A DNA stretch of 64,000 nucleotides from Capsicum annuum (taxonomy: Eukaryota; Streptophyta; Magnoliopsida; Solanales; Solanaceae), in assembly GCF_002878395.1 (NCBI RefSeq), contig NC_061116.1:122971207-123035206 (forward strand), written 5' to 3'. The stretch's first letter is position 1; the number at the start of each line of letters is the position of its first letter. Position numbers and translations under genes: made by a program. Below the pieces are notes generated by a model. The model was given only the letters and a program-made list of their open reading frames with translations, did no database searches and was not told the origin of the DNA. Positions 44,996 through 56,264 of the stretch are shown piece by piece.

Positions 44996-46421
44996 ACCCA
45001 TTACTTTTCTACACATATAATATTAATACTAAAATCTGGAAGCTTGACTTCCTGAGATATCATAACCAGATAAATCTTGTATACCTGTTGGGTTATAATA
45101 GACTGACCCACTGGGGTGGAGGCTAAGAAAGATTTTGTTAATATTTGGTCTGACTTTAAAGTTAAATGCTATGCAAAGAGTTACAAAAGACAGAGAAACT
45201 CCTGGATCTAATGAGACATAAACATGTAAATAGGAGTTTTATAATGTACCAATGACCACATTAGGGGAACTTTCCTGATCTTTCCTGGACTAAAGTACAT
45301 AAAGCCTATTTGGGTGTTGCCCACTGGCGGCACTAGAAGTGGCACCCTACTGATTCGGGCGATCGAACTAAGCTGAAGAACAACTGTGCTGACTTCGTAG
45401 ATTATCCTTAGGATAGTCTCAGACTCTGTGACCTGATTCACCTCATCCAAAACACACATCATCGCTAGCTCTACACATACCTTTATGATTCTTACTACAT
45501 TCTTTGCAAAGCAGATTAGTACGAATAACGCTTGCACTACTCTGGTTTTTAAAGCCTGGTGCCCCATCATGACTGTCATTCCTAAACCTTGGTATAGGTG
45601 TACTAGTTGAAGATAGAACTAGGGTTGAAAACTTCTGACTAAACTAAGAACGGTTACCACCCTCTAACCTTAGATGGGAAAAATTAAAGCTATCCATTCT
45701 GGCTCTCTTATTTTCTCTCTCCTTCTTCTTAAGATTTTGTTCCTCAATCTATTGAGCATGGGCCATAATCCTAGATATGTCTATCTCCTAATCAACATCG
45801 CAATCCTGCACTCCTTAATTACTCTACCCGATGCCCTAGACATGAACTTGCTCATTCTGGATTTATCATCTACTACTACATAGAGAGCATACCTGGCTAA
45901 CTAAGTAAACTTAAGGGAATACTCTTTCACACTCATACTGTCTTTCCTAATATTGATGAACTCTAACACTTTGGATTCTTTTAGCTCTAAGGGAAAGAAT
46001 CTATCTAAGAAGATCATAGCAAACTCTTCCTATTTTATGGGCTCTGCATCTGCACCCCTATCTACCTTTCACTTCATAAATCACGTATGGGCTACATCTC
46101 GTAGTTGATAGGTGGCTAACTCAGTACTCTCACTAGAAGTCACTCCCATGATATTTGTGACTTTCTGAACCTAATTGAGGAACTCCTGTGGATTCTCTTC
46201 AGACTTAGAACCTGAGAATAAGGGAGGATTCATTTGGGTGAAGTCTCAGATCCTGGCTGTAGCAGTATTGTCCAATGGGTTGGCCAAAATAGCAGCTGGC
46301 TATTCATTTGAGTTGCAACTGAATTAGCTAGAGTAGTGAATGCAGCCCTAATTTCTGCATGAGAGACGTGCTTGTTTAGGGGATCTTCCTGAACAGGCTG
46401 AGGTTCTGATTGATCTCCCAT
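44996..46421 (-). pseudogene. Gag and partial protease (element 2, broken)
   Basis: Gag starts at 46421 with MGDQSEPQPVQEDPLNKHVS and HAEIRAAFTTLANSVA, as in element 3. The middle (45600-46220) is broken by stops. The 45208-45579 frame overlaps the zinc-knuckle region but is shifted relative to it. 44996-45180 aligns with the protease of element 3 (61590-61770). Not functional. Confidence 0.8.
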
Positions 46422-46652
46422 TCATCTTCCTTCAGTCCTCTTTGGAGGCATATTTTGTAAATGAAAGGTAAAGGATTAGACTAAAAATTTAATTGGAGCT
46501 CATGCTCACTCGCACGACATGAATACTGAAAGAAGGGAAACTTGTTCTAAACATCTAGTAGCCTCTTGTCCATAAGTATGGCGCGCAACACACCCATGTA
46601 CATGACTCTACTAGATGTGGCTTTCAGACTTCCTAGGACTCTGTTGAACCTT

Positions 46653-46669
46653 AGGCTTTGATATTAAGT
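46653..46669 (-). other. Primer binding site of element 2 (altered)
   Basis: On the - strand CTTAATATCAAAGCC follows the LTR. Relative to TTGGTATCAGAGCC it has two G-to-A and one further change, consistent with decay by cytosine deamination. Confidence 0.6.
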
Positions 46670-46670
46670 T

Positions 46671-49216
46671 TGTAACACCCCGAGTCAGTACCCCAAATAC
46701 TACACGATGCTTATAATCCCGAAGGACAACAAGCTAACCCATGACTGGTACCTTCAGCTATAACTAAATAATATTATGATAAATATGCATAACATAGGCG
46801 AAAATCTATCCATAAGGTTCAAAACTTCAAATAATACTGAATATGGTATCACAATACCAAAACTAAACATCATTACTAAAAATTGAGCAATTGTCTGAAA
46901 ATACTCTAGTTTGAAAAGCCTCTAAATTATTTAAACTATGGAGTTGATGGGACAAGTTCCCACCTAAATCCAACTACAAAAAATGAATTGAAATGCTAAA
47001 ATAAATAATCACATTCTCGAACTATAAGTACTCACCACTAACTTTGTATGCTGAGAGTCTGAACTGCTAATGGTGCTTGGGAGCTCGTGCATCTGAAACT
47101 ATTATATAAGACATCATAGCGCAAAAAAAAGGCATGTGTCAGTACTTCAAATGTACTGTTATGCTCAGTAAGAAATCATAATTCATGAACAATACTAACT
47201 AAATATCATAAATATGACTAAACAAGAGTACACGCCTGAATATGTATACTGTAATTAAAATCATGATAACACTAAAAACTAAATCTAAGTACTGATTAAT
47301 TGATATTTGAGTATAGTGATACAAAATTACTGATAGTTGAATGACTGTATCTGCCAGTCCTAAATCTGTGGAACTGTACTGAGTTTTGAACTGAGCTGAG
47401 CGACAGTATCTGACAGTCCTAAATCTATAGAATTAGACTGAGTTCTATACTGGTACTGAGACTATGGGAAGTAATCATCAAACCGACATGCTCCTTATCT
47501 AACTGACTTGGGGTCCAACCTATAACCCTAGTTGGAAGGGTGTCAATTTCGTACCACAGGTAAGGACAAGCTATAAGTTATCCCTCTCTAATAGTAAGCT
47601 CTTCTATCAACCCTCGCTCGTAGGAAAACTCAAATGAGATTTATCAACCCTAGTCTCATAGGGAGATATCTCAATCTACGCTAGCTACATAGTTCTAGAA
47701 TGCAAGGATTGCTTCTAAGGGCCACACCCTCTACTGGCAGGTGAGCCCCCATCCTTGGGTTCACTTGGTGTTGAATCCTACTCCCAACTAAATGGACACT
47801 GAACTAATTTCCTATTTCATTCTAGGCTTGACTGAACTATTACTAATCGTACTATTTAAATGAACTAAACTAAGTTCACTGGTTTTTGCTAACTGACGGA
47901 GTACTACTGAATTTTGTTAACTGAATGAGTGCAACTAAGTACTAAATTAAATATTGTGACTAACTTATGAATACTACTAAGATTTTCCCGAGTACTATAA
48001 CTGACTGAAGCTCTAGGTAAACAGCTAAGTTTTTAGGTATTGGATACCCCCAGGACTCGATATCATGAAAGGTAAATCATAGCATAAGCTTGAAAAGCAT
48101 AATTATGTGCACTTGTTCATAACTCATTTAATTGAATATGTTATCAAACACCTGCATGATACAACTTGCACATAAGTTAACACGACATGATCTCTTTCCC
48201 TTACTAGTTCATAACTCATTCACAGGAATATATGATCAAACACTTGGATTATACAACTTGAACATAAGTTAACATAACATGATCTCTTTCCCTTACTAGC
48301 TCACATGAGTAATTTATCAAGCACTTGGTAAGCATACATATGCACATAACACTAAACAACAAGTAGATGTCACAATTCAAATCTCCATTGGCAATTTCAA
48401 GGGTTTAACATGGATCCCGATGATATTACATACATATCAATTAACCTCATGTGAAACATATCATAAAAAATAAATTGGGATCCCAATTAATCATTATAAA
48501 CATGAACATAATCAAACCCAACATGGAATTCATGAAATCCATAAACTTGAAGTTTAAAAATAGTTTCTTGGACACCAAAGGTAGAAGGGACCCTTGGATG
48601 AACACTTCACATATCTTAGTTGGTGAATTCTAGAAAATTAATGGTGAAATCTTGAGCCTTGAATTTGAATTTAATTCACCTAGGGTTTTTTATTTCTTGA
48701 GCAATTTGTGAAAGAATGAATATAACTTGCTAAAAGAGAGATAAATTTTGTATTATGAGGGATAAAGGGCATGGGAAAAATAATAAATTAACCTTGAGGA
48801 CATGGCTTTTTAATGACTGTCAACTAAATCATCGACGCATAAGCCAATGCACCCTGCATTGAGTCTGCATTGATTCAATTGAAATTGCACTGAGTTGAGG
48901 GAAAAATTATCTGTCAACTTGGTGGATGATGCGATGAGTTAAGATTACGTCGACTCACTATTTTGGTCATTTAAACATGATCTAAACAAGGTCTAAAAAA
49001 TTTAAAACTTGTTCGAAAATACCTATTCACATTCTTGACCATGAATTAACTCAAATATTAACATTTAATGGACATAAAGGTCAAGAAATAAGATTGCCAA
49101 CTTTCAAAGGCTAAAATAACACTGAGTCTGAATACATAGCTAGAATTTTCTAAGTCTGGGACCCCTTAGCAGGCTTAAAGGACTGAGTTAAGCTAAGAAT
49201 TTTGTGGGGTCTTCTA
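46671..49216 (-). repeat. 5' LTR of element 2 (complete)
   Basis: 2546 bp, starting on the - strand TAGAAGACCCC (for TGTAAGACCCC) and ending GGGGTGTTACA. It contains runs of TGACTGAG-like words and the TCGATGCA/CATCGATTC-type words seen in the left LTR. Confidence 0.85.
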
Positions 49217-52190
49217 GTTTGCTCTTGGTATTGGTATTGAGTTGGATACTCTATTCTTCCCATGATGTGGATTTTTTCCTATTAAAGATAGAGATTTCAA
49301 AGTAGGTGATATGTTTTGTGACCGCTTCCTAAGTTGGAATATTGAAAATTCTTTAACTTGAGTTGCTTGGTTCCTATCATGGAAGTGGTCTTGACCTTGA
49401 CATTGGTGTCAAATTTGTACCTTCTTCCTCAACAAGGGGATTCATGGATTTTTGAGCTATGATTTTCCTACTTGAGTGGATTCATGAAATCCTCATTTTA
49501 GAATTTGTCCATCCTACTCAGACTTGAAGGAGTATTTCTCCTTAGTGATATGTGATTGCAGTTGTTCTTTGTCAAGATGGAGTGTTAGATTGATTAATCT
49601 CGACTAAAGTTTCATTACTTTGAGTTTCTAAAGTTTTTCTATTACTAGTATGGTTGCAGTCTTGGTGAGCTCTTGAGTATGTTTTGGTGGTTCATTCCCT
49701 CTAGTAGATATGGAGTTGATTTCTTGTATTTTCAGCTAATGATTTATCCTTTATTATGATTTTACTCTTCATCTATGTTTCAAATTTGGCTCAGTATTTG
49801 AGTTGATGCTTTGGAATGGCGATTTTGAAGTTATGATAGATTTGGAATGTGAATGCTTGCCCATCCTCAGGGTTGGTTTGGGTATCTAAGATCGAGCAGT
49901 TTACCCTTGATGTTGAGATTTTAGTTTGAAGTTGTAGTGCTTAAATGCAACTTTCATTTTAGATTTACGTCAGTTAGAATTTCCTATGCAGACTGGTTGA
50001 TCCTACTCCGTAGTTACCTATCTGGTCTTCCTGAGATCGGATGGATTATGGTTATTAGGTGTATAAATTATAGTCCATGGGCACGATAGTGGCTTCTACA
50101 CCTTTGACCCTGGTTTTTCAATTTTTGTAGAGATTTTGGATGATCTGCTCAGGGGGTAGTATGCTTGATTTGGATTCATGTTGGTTTAATTCTTGGTTAA
50201 TAGGACAGCTTGGAGCAAATCGTTCGGTGGTGAGTAGTTATGTATAACTTTAGACTTCTGGATTTCAATTTAGATTATCATCCGAACTAGTTGTAGCATT
50301 GGCATATATTGTATTCCTTGGTTACCTACAGTTGTATGCCCAGATAGTGCCTTATGGGCTTATTCTCATGGTTTCCATATGGATTCTCAGTGGAATATCT
50401 TTAGTTCCTCAAGTTTTTGGTGATGAGATTACGCGAACAGGACTTGGATGACTTTCTACTTTATTTAGAGTGCTAGCAGGTTTGGTAAGGAAAAATAAGG
50501 TTATATTTGGATTTAGAGTTAGTGTCATGACCTGTGTCTTGGTTTGACTTTGGCTTGGATGAGCCCTTGTTGGATTGTGTTGGTATCGGTGTGGTATTGG
50601 TATGTCATGGTTTGGATTTGTGTGTTTCATCCTTCCTCAGTTTAGTTGGAGGCCAGTTTGTGGTTGAGGTTGAGTTTTGGTTATTTGAGAAATAAAGTGA
50701 GGAAGTTGTATAAAAAGGGATACATGTGGATACATCCCTTGGAAGTTTCATCACTTCTTGGAGGTTGTCTGGGAAGTCTTGTACAGAGCATGCAGGCCTA
50801 GTACCTTGCCCTTTTAGCTTTTGAGATCATTCTATCCATTGACTTTTGCAGATGAAAGTCCTTTTAGTAGTGAATATTGTAATGACCCTCTAGGTCATTT
50901 AGTTCATTTGCATGCATATCTGGCATTTTGAGCCTTCCTACAATGGCTACAGGTCATTTATGACTTGCCAAAACTATTGGTTCAGTGATCGAATCGTTTA
51001 TTTGGATTTTGATTCATTTTCCTGTCTTAGAGCTTTTTTTGTTTTGAATTTGGTCTTAGATCAAAACTCCTACTAGATAACCTCGAATGAGAATTTTGAT
51101 AGCTTCATCAGCTCTAGTATGTCAATATTAGGCTAGGGGGACCTTTTTTTCAAGTCCCAAGACTTTTGAACTCATTTTGGACTATTAGGTGGATTATGTG
51201 AAAAATGGAACTATAAGTGTGGGCCCCACATTTAGTAGAAATGATCTGGGATGAAAGTTTTGACTGTTCCATTGAGTATGGAACTTCAAATTTAGTGAGA
51301 TGGCATAGTTTGTTTGTGCGTATGGGGTTCCAAATAAATCTTAAGCACCCGATCAAAGTCCATTCCAAACTTAAAAAATCTGGTGCACTAGGTTCTTGGT
51401 GCAACTGCGATCGCAGGCTATAAATCACGATCTCGAAGTAAGTTTTACTCATCATTGCGATCACGAATGGTAAACCCCGAACACCATATATGATTTACCC
51501 TACATGCCAAATCGCGATTGCAATGGCCATAAAATATGATCGCAACTCCTTTGTGCAGTCCTAAAATATCACAATATTGATAGTCAGGTCACAATAGCGA
51601 CACCTGAGTACCTGCAATGGGTATAAATACCATTTCTTTAACTCGTTTTGCCCATTTTCTCATTCATTTCCAAGAGAGCTAAACCATAGAAATTGATCAA
51701 GCTTGGGACTAAAGCTTATGGGTGATTTTAGAGCTTGAATAACAATTTTTTGTGATCTCTCTTCATATTAGTGGTAAGATTCCTTCAATTTCATGGTAAA
51801 TTCTAAGGAATTAGGGCCTTCAATTCCTAAATTTTAAGGGTTTATTTGAGACCCGATTTGTGCTCCGTTTGTGCTCCATTTGTGCTCAACTTTTAAGCAC
51901 AACTTTTTTTACCTTCGAAGGACCCCGTGATGGGTTTAATTTGGGATTCCATTTGCAGGCCCCCTGGGCCCGTTCTCTACTCAAAATTTGACCCGACATG
52001 TTATATGGAAATATAGGCCTCATCTGACTCCTAATGACTTGTAGATTACAATTTTGATAGTGTGGCGACATTTCGATATCGTGGAGTGAAATTGGATGTT
52101 TTGTGGGTGATTTGAGTATTTGTAGTTTGGATTTGAGGTAGTCTTTTGTCTACTCTACTCAAAAGATGGTGTGTTTTATATGTTGCATCT
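49217..52190 (+). mobile_element. Remnant of another LTR retrotransposon
   Basis: No coding sequence survives. A probable LTR starts at 50879 (TGTAATGACCCTCTAGGTCA, a start I associate with plant Ty3/Gypsy LTRs) and seems to run to about 52190. 49217-50878 would then be the non-coding 3' part of the interior. Bases 51400-51600 contain repeated TCGCGAT/GATCGCA words. The end of the LTR and any target duplication were not found. Confidence 0.5.
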
Positions 52191-52196
52191 AAATGA

Positions 52197-53175
52197 GAAT
52201 GTTAAGATTTATTTGCTAAGATACCACAAAGGGTAAGAATCAATAGAGAAGTTGATGTTACAGGAGAAGCCAAAACTAAGTGGATTCAAATTAAGTATGA
52301 TTATATGCCTAAATATTGCAAAGAATGTTGTTGCAAGGACACTGTGAAGAAAGACGCTGGAATATTCACCTAGAGTTACATGAGAAGAAATTGGAGGAAA
52401 GGGAAGAAGCAACTAATAAACAATCAAAAGAAGGTTTTCTTGGACATAAGAAAGTGACATACAATAACAATGATAGAGGAGGAAACACAAACAAAAACAA
52501 TGGCTTACAATAAGAAATAAATACAGAAGAGACAAATATGGGCACATTGTAGGGGAAATCGGGGAAAAGAAAAGTAAGAAAGGGGTAGTATTAAATGCTT
52601 TTGAATCATTGAGTGAAGAAGAGACAAAAAATATGGTTGGAGGAAAAAAATAGAGTAGAACAAATGAAAAGAAGAACAAAGAAGGAAAGAAAGTACAGAG
52701 GAGTGGGTTAGTAATAGGTTTGGTAAGTCCATAACAACTACTAATTCAACAAAGGCCATACTAGGCAAACAAAGACCAAATGAAGAAACAAAATTATTGG
52801 CATAAAAGAAGAAAACAAGTGTAACTAATGAAAAACAAACATATGAGGTCAATAAATAGAAAGATGCAGTTGATCGGGAGGGTAGATCAAAAGAATTGAT
52901 GATAGTTGATCAGGGCAATAACACATATGCAATAATGGTGTTAGATGGGGTGTTACCCCTTGCAATACAAACTAAAAACCAAATGGAATTTAGTAATAAG
53001 AAGAATAAAGATCTAGATGAGGATGATTTGGATGAAAATATAGAAAAAGTGGTAGTAGAAGGAAATCTATCACCTAAGCAAATAGATACTATAAAAGCAA
53101 CAAATGGTAAGCAAACAAATAAAGGTAAAATCTCTAATACAAATACAATGCAGACAAGGAGTCATACCTCCTAAG
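52197..53175 (+). pseudogene. LINE B ORF1 C-terminal part (broken)
   Basis: From 52230 the text reads RINREVDVTGEAKTKWIQIK and YDYMPKYCKECCC, the end of the DUF4283-type nucleic-acid binding region and a partial zinc knuckle of plant L1 ORF1. The rest is a charged, Lys-rich low-complexity tail; 52896-53174 is open for 92 codons and ends near KISNTNTMQTRSHTS. Confidence 0.7.
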
Positions 53176-53199
53176 CTAAAGAAATATAAATTCTTTAAT

Positions 53200-53660
53200 A
53201 TGGTATACAATATCGATGAAAACTTAAAGAATATTCACCAGACTGATAACATGACAAAAAGACATCATTTTATTTTATAGGGCTGATGTAACCCTTTCAG
53301 GAAAGACACAATACAGAAGATAACAAAACAAGATTGGGTATCCAGCATGTAGTGGATAACACTTTTGGTAAGATATGGCCCTTCATGGATTTAATTGTTA
53401 AATTTAATGTAACCAGAAAGGAAGAGCAACAACTTACTCTAAAGTTACTGAATCAGGAACTAGGTGTGACAGTTATTGTTACATTAGTCTATGCAAAATA
53501 TACACAGACTGAGAGATTATCATTGTGGGACTCTTTGAGAGATATGGCTCTTTTAATTAAGGACCCATAGTTGGTAGGAGGAGATTTTAATATAATGATC
53601 GATGATAAATAGAGGACTTCAGGCATTGTATAAATATATGGATTTTAGAAAATAGTAGAT
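53200..53660 (+). pseudogene. LINE B endonuclease (broken)
   Basis: The open segment 53334-53570 reads VTVIVTLVYAKYTQTERLSL and WDSLRDMALLIKDP. After one stop it continues as LVGGDFNIMIDD, the conserved GGDFN block of apurinic-type endonucleases that nick the target for reverse transcription. Earlier blocks are degraded. Confidence 0.8.
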
Positions 53661-54289
53661 TCAAGGGAAGTAAATACACATGGTGGAATGGAAGAACTAA
53701 TACAGAATGTATCTTTAAGATACTGGATAGGGAGATATGTAATGATAAGGTGCAAAGTTTATTCCCAGTAATGGAGGTTGAGTATTTCATCAGAAGTGGG
53801 TTATATCACCTACCATGATTGTTACATCTTAGTACAGTCAATGAGCAGATTGTGAAATCATTTAAACTTTTGAATTTCTAACTTATGGAGGAATCTTATA
53901 TAGATGTAATAAGGCAAAATTGGAAAATAGATGTAAAGAAGTAATCCTGTTATTATGTTCCATAGCAAGTTAAAAAGGACTAAATTTTCCTTAAATCAAT
54001 AGAGTAAGGAAATGTTTGGTAATATTTTTCAAGAAATTGCAACTTTAGAGGAAATCATCATAGTCTGAGAGATGCATATTGAAGAAAATCCTTCATGTAC
54101 TAATAGAGAAAAATTACATAAAGCTCATGTAATTGTTAAAGGGAGAAGAAGCAAACTAAAAATGAAGAGAATTTAGAATGAATAGGGTGTATGGTTAGAA
54201 CAACAAACAGAGATTGTTGATGTATTTGTAGAATTTTTTCATAAGCAATTCACAAAATAATAGGAAGGGGATGACTTCTTAATGCTGGA

Positions 54290-55560
54290 AGAACTATCGT
54301 GAATAGTGTCCAAAGAAAAAAATGAGGAGTTGAATAGAACCCCAAGCAAGGAAGAAGTTAGAGTTGTAGAAATGGGGTTTAATAGACACAGTACAGGAGG
54401 ACCAGATGGAATAACATGTGCTTTCTACTAGGATGCATGGGACATTATTGGAGAAGATATTTATCAAATGGTACTAGAATTTTTCTGTGGATTTGAACTA
54501 CCTAGATTCATCATTCATACTAATTTGGTACTTCTACAATAGAAGTTAACGATGAATACATTTTCTAACATAAGGCCTATATTTTTAAGCCAGTTTGTGA
54601 ATAAGATATTCTCAAGGATTATTCATGATTGAATCAAAAAACTTTTTCCATAGATTATCTCAGAAGAACAAGTTGGGTTTATTAAGGTAGAAGCATTGCT
54701 GAAAATATTTTGGTTGTTTAGGAAATTATTATAGAAATAAGAAAAAGAGGAAAGCCCCCCCCCCCCCCCCCCCCCCCACACATTGTTATTAAACTACATA
54801 TGATGAAATCTTATGATAGGGTGGAGTGGCTATATTTGATAAAAGTCTTGAGAAAACTAGGTTTTAGTGAAAGAAAAATAGATATGGTGTATAAACTAGT
54901 GCGGAATAATTGGTATTCAATCCTGCTGAATGGCCAACCAAAAGGATATTTTAGATCCTCAAAAGGCTTAAAACAAGGGGATGATTTTATCTCATAAACT
55001 TTTTATTCATGCAGCATAAGTGATGTCTAGATCTCTAAAATCATTGATTCACAAAAAAGAGTTTAGGATGTTTGGTGTGCCTAAAAGAAGACCTAAAATA
55101 ATCATTTTGCATTTGCAGATGACATGATTATTCTCTATAAACTTGAACTTGGAACATTGCAGAAGGTCACAGGAATTTGGAAAAATAGGAATAAGTTTCA
55201 GGCTAGAAGGTAAATAAAGAGAAGAGTGCAATTTACTTGCACAAAGGAGTATCCCATGGAGTAGTGGTAATGGAAAAGGTAGCTACAGGTATTTTGAGAA
55301 AGAAATTTCCTTTTACTTACCTCGGATGTCCTATTTTATACATGAGGAATAAGAAGGATTACTATCAACACATAATGAATAGAATAAGTTCTAAATTGCA
55401 AGTTTTGAAAGTGAAGCTATTATCATATGGAGGAAGAGCCATTGTTATCAAGCATGTATTGCAGATTACACCAATTCTCTATTTATTAGTGATGAATCCC
55501 CTTTGAATATTCTTAACACTATCCAAAGGATGTTTGCTCAGTTTTTATCGAGCGTTTTTA
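54290..55560 (+). pseudogene. LINE B reverse transcriptase (broken)
   Basis: Begins NRTPSKEEVRVVEMGFNRHS and TGGPDGITCAFY. An HTNLVLL and NIRPIFLSQF pair follows. A 23-base C run (54755-54777) interrupts just before the first palm block MMKSYDRVEWLYL (54800-54997), which continues to NWYSILLNGQPKGYF, RSSKGLKQGDD. The catalytic block FAFADDMIILY is readable at about 55105-55135 in another frame. 55237-55506 gives KFPFTYLGCPILY and YGGRAIVIKHVLQ. Multiple stops; dead. Confidence 0.85.
54755..54777. repeat. 23-base C homopolymer
   Basis: An uninterrupted run of 23 C (G on the other strand) inside the LINE B RT. Very unusual in this AT-rich DNA, and it could be a sequencing or assembly error. 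Confidence 0.9.
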
Positions 55561-56264
55561 TAAGAGGAAGAGGGATACATCGATCAAAGTAGTAAAACCG
55601 ATGGCTACCGGGGGAATGGGAAATGGGTTTTAGATTGATATAGGCTATGTCCATGGCCATTTTTGCAAATTATGGTGGAATTTCATGACAAAGACCTCTG
55701 CATGGAGTACTTACATGAATAACAAGTATTGCATAAAATAAAACCCAAACATAGCGATATGGGAAACTACATAAAAGGTTCATAGGTATGGAAAAAAATG
55801 TTACAAGTCACGGATCTAACAGAGCATCAAATTCTATGACAAACTAGGAGTGGAAATGCTCAGTTATGGTTTGATAAGTGGAAAGCTATTGGTGAATTAT
55901 ACACTATAATATAGGTGAGCAGGGTGTGGGATGACAGATATTAGTATGTGAAATACTTGGTACAAGATGGTGCATGGAATGAGCATCTAATTATTGATTT
56001 ATTTCCTGAAGAAGTAGCAAATCATATTCCGAAAAAGCTTAGACCACCAATTCATTCAGAGGAAAAGGAGAAAACAAGATGGATGCTTGAGCCCAGAAGA
56101 AATTTCACTGTAACATAAGTGTGGAAATATATCAGACAAAAGGAGAAGCCAAATAGAATGTTAATGCAGATACAGATAAAAGGGCTACCATTCAAAATTG
56201 CCTTTTTCATAAGGAGTATGTGGAAGTTTAAAGTACCTGCGGATATGGGGTTTTGCAAGACCAT

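Larger units (their letters stand above)
41733..49216 (-). mobile_element. Element 2: Tekay/Del-like non-autonomous chromovirus lacking pol
   Basis: Partial left LTR 41733-43326 (its outer part was displaced by element 1) and complete right LTR 46671-49216. The 3.3-kb interior has a broken gag and a piece of protease, then the same non-coding block as element 1, and no RT, RNase H or integrase. A polypurine tract lies next to the left LTR and a primer site next to the right one. Movement would have needed proteins from relatives such as element 3. Confidence 0.85.

Noticed and set aside
42530..48633. Two near-identical 60-codon frames (42530-42712 and 48451-48633) that look like a conserved protein
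   Set aside because: They are at the same position in the two LTRs of element 2; the similarity is due to LTR duplication.
50409..50630. 73-codon frame on the - strand
   Set aside because: Lies in the non-coding part of an LTR element remnant; low complexity.
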